From an uncultured Prevotellaceae bacterium (lineage in GTDB: Bacteria > Bacteroidota > Bacteroidia > Bacteroidales > Bacteroidaceae): a DNA stretch of 64,000 bases. The notes beneath the pieces are model-generated. The model saw nothing but the letters and a program-made list of their open reading frames with translations, did not search any database and was not told the DNA's origin. The DNA lies in assembly GCA_902799905.1 (NCBI GenBank), contig CADCCB010000006.1, forward strand, positions 1 through 64,000, written 5' to 3'. The position numbers and the translations under genes were made by a program. Positions 8,624-16,161 of this stretch are shown here, piece after piece; the stretch's first letter is position 1; every line of letters begins with the position of its first letter.

Positions 8624-10048
8624 ATGGAACGACTGACATGGCTGTTGCTGATACTCCTAACCTCCCTCTCAGCATCGGCTGCGAAAATAAAATATCCAGG
8701 CAGGAAGACCTACGTCTATCGCTACACTCTGATAGACAAGGCCCATTCCGACTTCTCACTGACCCAGTCCAGGCGCTTCTTGTCCCACAAGAGCCTTCTG
8801 CGGCGTGAACGCCAAGGTCTGGCTGTCGACTCAACAGACCTGCCAGTGAGCCGTGCCTATATTGAACTGTTCAAACAGCATGGTGTCGAAGTCATCGGCA
8901 CCAGTCGCTGGCAAAACACCGTGCTCGTCCGTTCCACCGACACTCTACTCCTGGCCGGGCTGACCCGTATGCCCGTCGTCGTCGAGGGCCGTTGCGTCTT
9001 TGCATCGCCCGACTCCATCGATGCGCCAGGCGCTATCAGATGGAATGTACACGAGAACTTCAACCTGTGGGATTCCGTCAAGAACGACCGCTATGCCGGC
9101 AGTCGCGAACAGATTGAGTCACTTGGTGGCATCCGTCTCCATCAGGCAGGTTTCACAGGTAAAGGCATAACGATAGCCGTTCTGGATGGCGGTTTTCAGA
9201 ACTACGACCGCATCCCCGCTCTGCAATATGCACGCATCAAGGGTATCCGTGACTTTGTCGCTCCTATCATACCTGACACCGAAGGCGGAAAAAAGAAGAC
9301 GAAGAAGCAGGCCAATGCAGCCCCCTTCCACGCTAACGACCACGGCACAAAAGTACTGTCGGCCTTAGCCGCCAACGCCCCCGAGGTGATGATGGGCACA
9401 GCCCCCGATGCCACATACTGGCTGCTGAAGTGCGAGGACCCTGACACCGAACAGCCCATCGAGGAAGACTACTGGACCATGGCGGCAGAGATGGCCGACT
9501 CCGTTGGCGCAGATATTATCAATTCGTCACTAGGATACTTCGACTTTGACGGTGACGACAACGACCTGCGCTTTCAGGACCTCGACGGCAAGACCACATT
9601 TATATCGAGGAGTGCATCTATGCTGGCCCGGAAAGGAATCATTCTGTGCAACTCTGCCGGCAATGCAGGCATGGGACAATGGAAAAAGATTAGTGTACCC
9701 GCCGATGCCCACGACATCCTAACGGTAGGGGCCGTCGACAAACGGCAAAGGTTGGCAGCCTTTTCCAGCATCGGCCCGACACAGGACGGTCGCGTCAAAC
9801 CCGACGTGGTGGCACAAGGTACCTCAGTCACCCTTCTCTCCGGCCGTGGCACGCTAGTCCGCGACATGGGCACATCGTTTTCCACCCCGCTCGTCACGGG
9901 TCTAGTGGCTTGTCTATGGCAGGCTATGCCGGAGAAGAGTGCCCTGGAAATCATCGAACTGGTACGCCGCAGCGCCAGTCACTATAACGAACCGACCAAT
10001 ATCTACGGCTATGGGATGCCGGACTTTTGGAACGCATATATAAAGTGA
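8624..10048 (+). CDS. Secreted subtilisin-like serine protease (S8)
   Basis: 474-residue S8 peptidase with signal peptide 'MERLTWLLLILLTSLSASAA'. The catalytic triad is visible: Asp188 in 'ITIAVLDGGFQ', His240 in 'HANDHGTKV' and Ser418 in 'MGTSFSTPLVTG'. 'CNSAGNAG' is the oxyanion-hole region. About 150 residues lie between the signal peptide and the protease domain and may be a propeptide-like segment. No type IX C-terminal domain is evident, because the protein ends soon after the catalytic core. It has its own promoter. Its stop codon is the TGA inside a dispersed repeat. Confidence 0.93.
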   Translation: MERLTWLLLILLTSLSASAAKIKYPGRKTYVYRYTLIDKAHSDFSLTQSRRFLSHKSLLRRERQGLAVDSTDLPVSRAYIELFKQHGVEVIGTSRWQNTVLVRSTDTLLLAGLTRMPVVVEGRCVFASPDSIDAPGAIRWNVHENFNLWDSVKNDRYAGSREQIESLGGIRLHQAGFTGKGITIAVLDGGFQNYDRIPALQYARIKGIRDFVAPIIPDTEGGKKKTKKQANAAPFHANDHGTKVLSALAANAPEVMMGTAPDATYWLLKCEDPDTEQPIEEDYWTMAAEMADSVGADIINSSLGYFDFDGDDNDLRFQDLDGKTTFISRSASMLARKGIILCNSAGNAGMGQWKKISVPADAHDILTVGAVDKRQRLAAFSSIGPTQDGRVKPDVVAQGTSVTLLSGRGTLVRDMGTSFSTPLVTGLVACLWQAMPEKSALEIIELVRRSASHYNEPTNIYGYGMPDFWNAYIK

Positions 10049-10085
10049 AAAGTGAAGAGTGAAAAGTGAAGAATTTGCTACCGCC
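10043..10085 (+). repeat. Dispersed GTGAA-type junction repeat, best copy
   Basis: The plus strand reads AAGTGAAAAGTGAAGAGTG, AAAAGTGAAGAATTTGC, TACCGCC, directly between the subtilase and xseA. The subtilase stop (TGA, 10046-10048) is part of it. The GTG at 10056/10059 opens a frame, VKSEEFATA, that runs straight into xseA. Confidence 0.75.
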
Positions 10086-10091
10086 ATAGAG

Positions 10092-11432
10092 ATGAACGAA
10101 AAGGCACTTTCCCTATACGAACTGAACTCGCTGGTGCGTATGACCATAGAGCAGACTCTTAGTCGTGAGTACTGGGTGGAGACTGAATTGTCGGAATGCC
10201 GCACCAACAGGGGGCATTGCTTCATGGAACTCATAGAAAAAGACGAGCGGAGCAACACCCCCATGGCGCGGGCATCGGCCAAATGCTGGCAGAGCACATG
10301 GAACCTTCTACAGCCTTACTTCGAACGGACAACCGGGCAAAGCCTCCATGCCGGCTTGAAAGTTCGGCTAAAGGTTTATGCACAGTTTCACGAGGCCTAC
10401 GGATTCTCATGGATTGTCACCGACATCGACCCCACCTTCACCATGGGCGACATGGCCCGTAAGCGTCAGGAGATTATTCGTCAACTGAGGGCTGAAGGCA
10501 TCTTCGACCTTCAGAAATCGCTCGAAGTGTCGCCATTCTGTCTCAGCATTGCCGTCATCAGCAGCGAGACAGCCGCCGGCTATGGCGACTTCGTCAACCA
10601 ACTGGCCGACTCATCCTACGCATTCCAAACCCGTCTCTTCCCCGCTACCATGCAGGGCGAACAAGTAGAGCAGAGCGTGATTCAGCAGTTGAATAAAATT
10701 TTCCAACTGCAAACTGAGAACGGAGAACAGAAAACTCCCAACACGCAGTTCGACTGCGTCGTCATCATCCGAGGCGGTGGAGCCACCGCTGACCTGTCTG
10801 GCTTTGACACACTGACTCTAGCAGAAAATGTGGCCCAATTCCCACTGCCCATTATCACTGGCATAGGCCACGACCGCGACGAGTCCATCCTCGACATGGT
10901 CAGCCACACCCGCGTCAAGACACCCACTGCTGCGGCCCAGTTCCTTATCTCCAACCTAGACCACACTCAACAGCGTATTGACACCTGCCGTGAGCGTGCC
11001 ACCCGCTACGCACAGATCAAGATGGAGACAGAGCGGCTACGCATGACCCGTATTGCAGGACACATCCCCACCCTCTTCACCATTGTCAAGACCCGTGAAG
11101 AGGCCCGTCTGCAACGACTGATGCAAACGGTCATCACACTGGCTGGACAGCACATCCAGTACCAACGGCAGCACTGTGAGAAACTGCAAATCAGGAGTAG
11201 CAGCAGTTGCGAACAAAGGCTCATGAAAGAACAGCATCGTCTGGCCCTGCTTACCCAGCGGGCTCAGGCTCTCGACCCCGCCCTGCTGCTTAAGCGCGGC
11301 TATAGCATCACGCTGTGTAACGGCAAAGTCGTAAGAGCCCCCGAGGAACTGCATCCAGGCGATGAACTGGAGACACGACTCGCACAAGGAACGGTACGCT
11401 CGGAAGTAAAAGGTGAAAAAGTAAAAAAATGA
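10092..11432 (+). CDS. xseA: Exodeoxyribonuclease VII large subunit
   Basis: Large subunit of the ExoVII nuclease, which degrades single-stranded DNA to short oligonucleotides; 446 residues. It has the N-terminal OB-fold ('LSLYELNSLVRMTIEQTLSR'), the catalytic-core stretches 'PFCLSIAVISSETAAGYGDF' and 'IIRGGGATADLSGFD', and 'TGIGHDRDESILDMVSHTRV'. A coiled-coil C-terminal region and the family ending 'ALLLKRGYSITL' follow. The frame extends upstream through a repeat, so the ATG at 10092 is chosen. The last codons (EVKGEKVKK) come from a GTGAA-rich repeat at 11402-11432. xseB follows 7 bp later. Confidence 0.95.
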   Translation: MNEKALSLYELNSLVRMTIEQTLSREYWVETELSECRTNRGHCFMELIEKDERSNTPMARASAKCWQSTWNLLQPYFERTTGQSLHAGLKVRLKVYAQFHEAYGFSWIVTDIDPTFTMGDMARKRQEIIRQLRAEGIFDLQKSLEVSPFCLSIAVISSETAAGYGDFVNQLADSSYAFQTRLFPATMQGEQVEQSVIQQLNKIFQLQTENGEQKTPNTQFDCVVIIRGGGATADLSGFDTLTLAENVAQFPLPIITGIGHDRDESILDMVSHTRVKTPTAAAQFLISNLDHTQQRIDTCRERATRYAQIKMETERLRMTRIAGHIPTLFTIVKTREEARLQRLMQTVITLAGQHIQYQRQHCEKLQIRSSSSCEQRLMKEQHRLALLTQRAQALDPALLLKRGYSITLCNGKVVRAPEELHPGDELETRLAQGTVRSEVKGEKVKK

Positions 11433-11439
11433 AATTGAT

Positions 11440-11619
11440 ATGAGTTACGAAGAATCTTTAAAGAAACTGGAGGAGATCGTTGTCAAGATGGAGAACGGTG
11501 AGTTCTCGGTCGATGAACTGGCCCAGCAACTCAAGGAAGCACAACGGCTAATTGACCAATGTAATGCAAAACTGAACAAAACTGACAGTGAAATCAAGAA
11601 AATTTTAGAAAAAAGTTAG
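11440..11619 (+). CDS. xseB: Exodeoxyribonuclease VII small subunit
   Basis: 59-residue XseB, beginning MSYEESLKKLEEIVVKMENG, with the family's two-helix pattern ('ENGEFSVDELAQQLKEAQRL') and a C-terminal lysine-rich end. It starts 7 bp after xseA and completes the ExoVII pair. The size is normal for the family. Confidence 0.93.
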   Translation: MSYEESLKKLEEIVVKMENGEFSVDELAQQLKEAQRLIDQCNAKLNKTDSEIKKILEKS

Positions 11620-11625
11620 AAAAAC

Positions 11626-11656
11626 TTGCAAGTTATTAAATTTTTGTCTACCTTTG
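11626..11656 (+). promoter_or_regulatory. Promoter of ilvE
   Basis: TTG (11626-11628), 20 bp, TACCTTTG (11649-11656). It gives ilvE its own transcript with a leader of about 50 nt. Confidence 0.7.
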
Positions 11657-11709
11657 CAACTTGAAATGGTGTATATTATAGCCATCTGAATATAGAACGA
11701 ATAATAAAA

Positions 11710-12726
11710 ATGAAAGATTTAGACTGGAAGAATCTATCGTTCGGTTACAGGGCAACAGACTACAACGTCCGCTGTTACTACCGCGATGGAAAATGGGGCG
11801 AGATTGAGGTTTGCTCCGACGAATATCTGAAACTGCACATGGCTGCCACCTGCCTGCACTATGGCCAGGAGGCTTTCGAGGGTCTGAAGGCCTATCGTTG
11901 CAAAGACGGTAAAGTGCGTACCTTCCGTGTGAAGGATAACGCAGAGCGTCTTCAGAGCACCTGCCGCGGCATCATGATGCCTGAAGTGCCTACAGAACTC
12001 TTCACAGAGATGGTCAACAAGGTGGTGCGCCTGAATCAGGAGTGGATTCCCACCTATGAGAGCGGAGCAACGCTTTATATCCGTCCGCTGCTCATCGGCA
12101 CCAGTGCTCAGGTAGGCGTTCATCCAGCCAAGGAATACCTCTTCATGATTTTCGTTACTCCCGTAGGTCCTTACTTCAAGGGTGGCTTTGCCTCGAACCC
12201 CTACGTCATAATCCGCGAATATGACCGTTCGGCTCCTCTCGGCACAGGTAAATACAAGGTGGGTGGCAACTATGCCGCAAGCCTCTTTGCCAACAATTTG
12301 GCTCATGAGAAAGGCTACGCCTGTGAGTTCTATCTCGATGCCAAGGAGAAGAAATATATCGACGAGTGCGGTGCCGCCAACTTCTTCGGCATCAAGGACA
12401 ACACCTACGTCACACCGAAATCCACCTCTATCCTGCCCTCCATCACCAACCGCTCGTTGATGCAAGTGGCAGAAGACCTCGGCATGAAGGTGGAGCGTCG
12501 CCCCATCCCCGAGGAGGAACTCGCCACATTCGAGGAGGCTGGTGCCTGCGGAACAGCAGCCGTCATCTCACCTATTTCTTATATAGACGATCTGGAGACC
12601 GGCAAGCGCTACGACTTCGGTGCACAGCCCGGCCCCGTTTCCAAGAAACTCTACGATACCCTTCGCGGCATCCAGTATGGTGAGATTGAAGACAAGCACG
12701 GCTGGACAACCGTTGTCATCGAATAG
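11710..12726 (+). CDS. ilvE: Branched-chain amino acid aminotransferase
   Basis: Class IV PLP aminotransferase interconverting Leu/Ile/Val and their 2-keto acids; 338 residues. The PLP lysine is Lys183 in 'LGTGKYKVGGNYAASL'. 'EAFEGLKAYR', 'YIRPLLIGT' and 'ECGAANFFGI' are BCAT hallmarks. It is preceded by its own promoter and followed by unrelated small membrane protein genes. Confidence 0.95.
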   Translation: MKDLDWKNLSFGYRATDYNVRCYYRDGKWGEIEVCSDEYLKLHMAATCLHYGQEAFEGLKAYRCKDGKVRTFRVKDNAERLQSTCRGIMMPEVPTELFTEMVNKVVRLNQEWIPTYESGATLYIRPLLIGTSAQVGVHPAKEYLFMIFVTPVGPYFKGGFASNPYVIIREYDRSAPLGTGKYKVGGNYAASLFANNLAHEKGYACEFYLDAKEKKYIDECGAANFFGIKDNTYVTPKSTSILPSITNRSLMQVAEDLGMKVERRPIPEEELATFEEAGACGTAAVISPISYIDDLETGKRYDFGAQPGPVSKKLYDTLRGIQYGEIEDKHGWTTVVIE

Positions 12727-12798
12727 AAGGGGCCATTCAGGTCTTTGAATAGTCAGACAAAAGAACTCAATAAATAGTCACATAAAATAATTAGAATT

Positions 12799-13080
12799 AT
12801 GGAACCAAATCAAGGGTATTATGCCCCCCAAAAGCCAGACAACAACCTCGTTTTAGCCATCTTCTGCACGGCATGCTGCTGCCTTCCCGCAGGTATCTAT
12901 GCCATCATCAAGGCCAACGACGTGAACAACCAGTATAACATGGGTATGTATGAGCAGGCTGCTGAGTCGGCTGCCCAAGCCAAGAAATGGAGCCTCATCG
13001 GCATTGGAGCCAGTGCTGTAGTCTGGATATTGTATATACTCTTCTATGTAATTATCATAGCCATTGCCGCTGCAAGCTGA
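12799..13080 (+). CDS. CD225/dispanin-like small membrane protein
   Basis: 93 residues: a short polar N-terminus, a first hydrophobic segment with a cysteine cluster ('LAIFCTACCCLPAGIYAI'), a loop carrying 'KANDVNNQYNMGMYEQAAE', and a second membrane helix at the C-terminus. This is the CD225/dispanin pattern of bacterial interferon-induced-transmembrane-like proteins. Function unknown. It forms a pair with the DUF2752 gene behind it, and the pair is repeated at 13474-14177. Confidence 0.75.
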   Translation: MEPNQGYYAPQKPDNNLVLAIFCTACCCLPAGIYAIIKANDVNNQYNMGMYEQAAESAAQAKKWSLIGIGASAVVWILYILFYVIIIAIAAAS

Positions 13081-13089
13081 TAACTGGCA

Positions 13090-13461
13090 TTGAAGAAACG
13101 GATTGCCATATTGCTGGCGTGTGCATCGGCTCTGCTGCTTCTCTATTGGCTCAACCCCACAGAACAGCCCCTCATGCCGAAATGCCCGTTCAAACTGCTG
13201 ACAGGTCTCAGTTGTCCTGGATGCGGGTTTCAAAGAGCAACGCATGCAGCACTTCATGGCAACTTCCTACAAGCGCTCTCATACAACTACTGGTTCACCT
13301 TCGCCCTGCCCTACCTGCTGATGGTCATCATCGAGAAATGGGTGCTACGGGGGCAATGGAAAAGGCATGCTGAGGCCGTTATTGAGCATCCTATACTCAT
13401 CTATACGTATGTGGTAACATTCTTTGCGTGGCTGATTATCAGAAACATACTAAACATTTAA
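13090..13461 (+). CDS. DUF2752 family membrane protein, first copy
   Basis: 123 residues starting at a TTG (MKKRIAILL). It has membrane helices at both ends and in the middle. The DUF2752 signature follows the first helix as 'KCPFKLLTGLSCPGCGFQRA', with a conserved Cys, CPGC and Arg, then a conserved His in 'ALHGNF'. The cysteines look like a metal- or disulfide-forming site, but no function is established. It starts 9 bp after the CD225-like gene, suggesting they work together. Confidence 0.8.
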   Translation: MKKRIAILLACASALLLLYWLNPTEQPLMPKCPFKLLTGLSCPGCGFQRATHAALHGNFLQALSYNYWFTFALPYLLMVIIEKWVLRGQWKRHAEAVIEHPILIYTYVVTFFAWLIIRNILNI

Positions 13462-13473
13462 ACATAAAGAACT

Positions 13474-13788
13474 ATGGATTATCAGTATTCAAACCCGGGA
13501 TATATGCCCGCTCCACCACAGGACTATAAAGTATGGTCTATTGTTAATATCATATTAAACGTACTCTGCTGCGGATGCTGTGGCATCATCGGTCTTGTGT
13601 TTGCCGTCATGGCTCTTCTCAAGTCGAACGAGATTAGCAACCTTGTGGCTATGGGCGAGGAAGGTATGGCTCAGGCAGAGGAACTCTCCAATAAAGCCAA
13701 AACGTTCAACATCGTTGCATCGGTATTGGGTGGACTGAGTTTCATCCTCAACATTATTATGTTAATCGTTCAAATAGCCAACAGTTGA
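13474..13788 (+). CDS. CD225/dispanin-like small membrane protein, second copy
   Basis: 104 residues. A proline-rich N-terminus (MDYQYSNPGYMPAPPQDYK) leads into a first hydrophobic segment with 'NVLCCGCCGIIGLVFAVMAL', then a loop with 'KSNEISNLVAMGEEGMAQAE' and a second helix. It is a divergent paralogue of the protein at 12799 and again precedes a DUF2752 gene. Confidence 0.75.
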   Translation: MDYQYSNPGYMPAPPQDYKVWSIVNIILNVLCCGCCGIIGLVFAVMALLKSNEISNLVAMGEEGMAQAEELSNKAKTFNIVASVLGGLSFILNIIMLIVQIANS

Positions 13789-13799
13789 CTTAGGCCTTT

Positions 13800-14177
13800 G
13801 TGAGAAAACTGACGTTCATTGCCATCATGACAGGTGTGCTGGTCGTACTGGCACTACTTTACTGGTTTAACCCATCAGAGACATCATGGGCTCCGAAATG
13901 CCTTTTCAAAGCAACTACTGGATTGCAATGTTCGGGCTGTGGCATGCAGCGATTCCTTCACGCATTCATGCACGGCAGGTTTTTGGAGGCCATTCAGTAC
14001 AATTATATGCTTGTCATCCTGCTGCCCTACCTGCTTCTCTACGGCATAGAGGTACTGCTACTCAAGGGGGAGACACAAAAGCGATGGAGGCATGTGCTGG
14101 AAGGACGAACCATGATTATCGTAATGTGCATTATTGCCCCAGGCTGGATGATAGTAAGAAACATTTTACATATTTAA
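13800..14177 (+). CDS. DUF2752 family membrane protein, second copy
   Basis: 125 residues from a GTG start ([10 protein letters not shown]). It keeps the DUF2752 core, '[20 protein letters not shown]' followed by '[16 protein letters not shown]', so Cys, CxGC, Arg and His match the first copy while the first proline pair is lost. The whole protein aligns end to end with the product at 13090, including the last residues 'IVRNILHI' against 'IIRNILNI'. This is a clear paralogue. Confidence 0.8.
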   Translation: MRKLTFIAIMTGVLVVLALLYWFNPSETSWAPKCLFKATTGLQCSGCGMQRFLHAFMHGRFLEAIQYNYMLVILLPYLLLYGIEVLLLKGETQKRWRHVLEGRTMIIVMCIIAPGWMIVRNILHI

Positions 14178-14211
14178 ATCACATTTATTAACCCCAAAAA
14201 TTATTACAACT

Positions 14212-14544
14212 ATGACAAAAGAACAAGCCGATCAGTTGATTCAGATCAACGCTGACAAAATCGCTCCTGAGTACATCGAGACCATTCGTGAGCGTCTGCT
14301 CAATGCTGACGAGGGTACCGCAACAGCTGCTTTCGCTAACCTGAAGGGCACCACCATGATGTTCCTCATCGCTTTCTTCCTCGGTGCCTATGGTGTTGAC
14401 CGCTTCATGCTGGGCGAAACAGGTCTGGGTGTTGCCAAGTTGTGCACCTGCGGTGGCTGCGGCATTTGGAGTCTTATCGACCTCTTCACCGCTGGTAGCC
14501 GTACCCGCCAGTACAACGCCAACAAGATTCTGGAGCAGATCTAA
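14212..14544 (+). CDS. TM2 domain-containing protein, first copy
   Basis: 110 residues: a soluble helical N-terminus ([20 protein letters not shown]) and a C-terminal TM2 domain of two membrane helices. The TM2 signature is '[20 protein letters not shown]', with an inserted 'CTCGGCG' before the second helix. Function unknown. It ends 27 bp before a clear terminator. Confidence 0.85.
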   Translation: MTKEQADQLIQINADKIAPEYIETIRERLLNADEGTATAAFANLKGTTMMFLIAFFLGAYGVDRFMLGETGLGVAKLCTCGGCGIWSLIDLFTAGSRTRQYNANKILEQI

Positions 14545-14570
14545 TCGCACTCAGAACTCTTAGTAACATG

Positions 14571-14599
14571 CGCTCCAAAGAAATTTGGAGCGTTTTTTT
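14571..14599 (+). terminator. Intrinsic terminator after the first TM2 gene
   Basis: 9-bp perfect stem CGCTCCAAA / TTTGGAGCG with a GAAA loop, followed by seven T. It ends the transcript running through the small membrane protein cluster. Confidence 0.9.
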
Positions 14600-14608
14600 G
14601 TGTCATTA

Positions 14609-14640
14609 TTTGGCTGTTTTGAATATTTTTCTTACCTTTG
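14609..14640 (+). promoter_or_regulatory. Promoter of the second TM2 gene
   Basis: TTTG (14609-14612), 20 bp, TACCTTTG (14633-14640); ATG at 14680. Confidence 0.75.
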
Positions 14641-14679
14641 CCCTCAATATGCAGATTAAACCATCAAAACTATAACAAT

Positions 14680-15057
14680 ATGGAACAAAAACAAGCCGAT
14701 CAATTAATCATGATGAACAGTTCGAAACTGGCCCCGGAATACATCGAGACCATCCGCGAACGTCTTGTAGACCTGGATCACACGCAGGCTGCCATCCTCT
14801 TCAGTAACCTGAAAGACCCCACCACTGCTCTGATCATCTCCGTTCTCCTAGGCACTCTGGGTATCGACCGATTCTACATCGGTGACATAGGCATGGGTGT
14901 CGCAAAATTGCTCGTCGGCATTATTGTTGGCACCGTCTCCTGCGGCACCCTATTCTGGGTATGGTGGCTGGTTGACCTTTTTCTCATCTCGAATGCCACC
15001 CGTAAGAAGAACTCAGAGAACCTTCTTCAGACGCTTGCTATGACTTCTTCTTACTAG
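14680..15057 (+). CDS. TM2 domain-containing protein, second copy
   Basis: 125 residues from the ATG at 14680. The N-terminus (MEQKQADQLIMMNSSKLAPE, then 'YIETIRERL') is nearly the same as in the first TM2 protein, so the two are recent paralogues. The TM2 signature is 'LLGTLGIDRFYIGDIGMGVA'. The second helix carries 'CGTLFWVWWLVDLFLI' instead of the cysteine cluster. It has its own promoter and terminator, so it is transcribed separately. Confidence 0.85.
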   Translation: MEQKQADQLIMMNSSKLAPEYIETIRERLVDLDHTQAAILFSNLKDPTTALIISVLLGTLGIDRFYIGDIGMGVAKLLVGIIVGTVSCGTLFWVWWLVDLFLISNATRKKNSENLLQTLAMTSSY

Positions 15058-15104
15058 GACGGAGCATATACTGCTTTCGATTTAAGCGTTGAACATGTAC
15101 CAAT

Positions 15105-15139
15105 AATGGTGGCCACCCGATTGGATGGCTACCATTTTG
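15105..15139 (+). terminator. Terminator after the second TM2 gene
   Basis: 11-bp stem AATGGTGGCCA / TGGCTACCATT (one G-U pair) with a 10-base loop, followed by a short T-run. The stem plus short T-tract is weaker than the one at 14571. Confidence 0.65.
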
Positions 15140-15203
15140 TATGCAGAACGGACATCAGTTTTGATAGTTTTCTTCCTAAGAAGCAAAGTAAAAAAGAGAT
15201 TTC

Positions 15204-15235
15204 TTTGCTCAATTGATTTTTTTTTCGTACTTTTG
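15204..15235 (+). promoter_or_regulatory. Promoter of trmB
   Basis: TTTG (15204-15207), 20 bp, TACTTTTG (15228-15235); ATG at 15259. Confidence 0.65.
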
Positions 15236-15258
15236 CGACGAAAAGCAAATACAGAAGC

Positions 15259-16056
15259 ATGGGCAAAGGAAAACTGGCCAAGTTTGCCGATATGGAGACC
15301 TACGAGAACGTCTTTCAGTACCCCTACTCGGTGGTGAGCGACGTGGAGTTTCCTATGCGTGGACACTGGCACGAACAATATTTTAAGAACACGAACCCCA
15401 TCGTCCTGGAACTGGGCTGTGGCAAGGGTGAATATGCCGTTGAACTGGCCAAGCAGCACCCCAATCTCAACTTCATTGGTGTTGATATCAAGGGAGCCCG
15501 CATGTGGACGGGTGCCACGCTGGCCCTGAACGAGGGACTGAAGAACGTGGCCTTCCTACGCACCAACATTGAGATTATCGACCGTTTCTTTACCAAGGAC
15601 GAGGTGCAGGAGATATGGCTCACCTTCAGTGACCCACAGATGAAAAACCCGCGGAAGCGTCTATCGTCGACCTACTTCCTGGAGCGCTATCGCCACTTCC
15701 TGACCGACGGGGGCATCATCCATCTGAAGACCGATTCCAACTTCCTCTTCACCTACACCTGTGCCCTGGTGGAGCGTAACGGCCTGCCCGTGGAACTGAA
15801 GACCGACGACCTCTATGGAAAGCCGGAGAACCAGGACATTCCAGAGGAACAAGAGAGCAACGAGGCTCTCCACGCCGCCTCCAGCATACAGACCTACTAC
15901 GAGAAGATGTGGCTTGAGCGGGGACTGAGCATCAAATATATCAAGTTCCACCTGCCTCAGCAGGGCCTGCTGGAAGAGCCGGACATAGAGATTGAACTTG
16001 ATGACTACCGCAGTTACCACCGCACAAAGCGCAGTTCACTGGAAAAAGCGAAGTAG
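15259..16056 (+). CDS. trmB: tRNA (guanine-N7-)-methyltransferase
   Basis: Methylates G46 of tRNA using SAM; 265 residues. SAM motif '[16 protein letters not shown]', followed by '[12 protein letters not shown]' and the TrmB signature '[20 protein letters not shown]', then '[12 protein letters not shown]'. The C-terminal tail after about residue 215 is a Bacteroidetes-type extension. Single gene with its own promoter. Confidence 0.95.
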   Translation: MGKGKLAKFADMETYENVFQYPYSVVSDVEFPMRGHWHEQYFKNTNPIVLELGCGKGEYAVELAKQHPNLNFIGVDIKGARMWTGATLALNEGLKNVAFLRTNIEIIDRFFTKDEVQEIWLTFSDPQMKNPRKRLSSTYFLERYRHFLTDGGIIHLKTDSNFLFTYTCALVERNGLPVELKTDDLYGKPENQDIPEEQESNEALHAASSIQTYYEKMWLERGLSIKYIKFHLPQQGLLEEPDIEIELDDYRSYHRTKRSSLEKAK

Positions 16057-16150
16057 GATTTGAGGTTTCTTTCAGTCGCTTCGCTTAGTGAAAGCGAGCA
16101 AGCTCGAGCGGAGATTTGAGGTTGGAGATTTAAGATTTGAGATTTAAGAA
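16057..16150 (+). repeat. Composite repeat between trmB and the LRR gene
   Basis: Two elements are joined. First, palindromic words: CTTTCA with TGAAAG, and CGAGCAAGCTCG (16072-16110). Second, tandem-like GATTTGAGGTTGGAGATTTA then AGATTTGAGATTTAAG (16111-16148). The second part matches 6510-6545 and, inverted, the insertion in cydB. No gene signal is seen in this gap apart from these repeats. Confidence 0.6.
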
Positions 16151-16161
16151 AGGAATTATAT

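Noticed and set aside
8487-8834. Long N-terminal extension of the MATE transporter (116 codons)
   Set aside because: It crosses a CAAAGGTA promoter motif, a dispersed repeat and the opposite-strand subtilase start, and has no transporter-like sequence. The ATG at 8486 fits the family.
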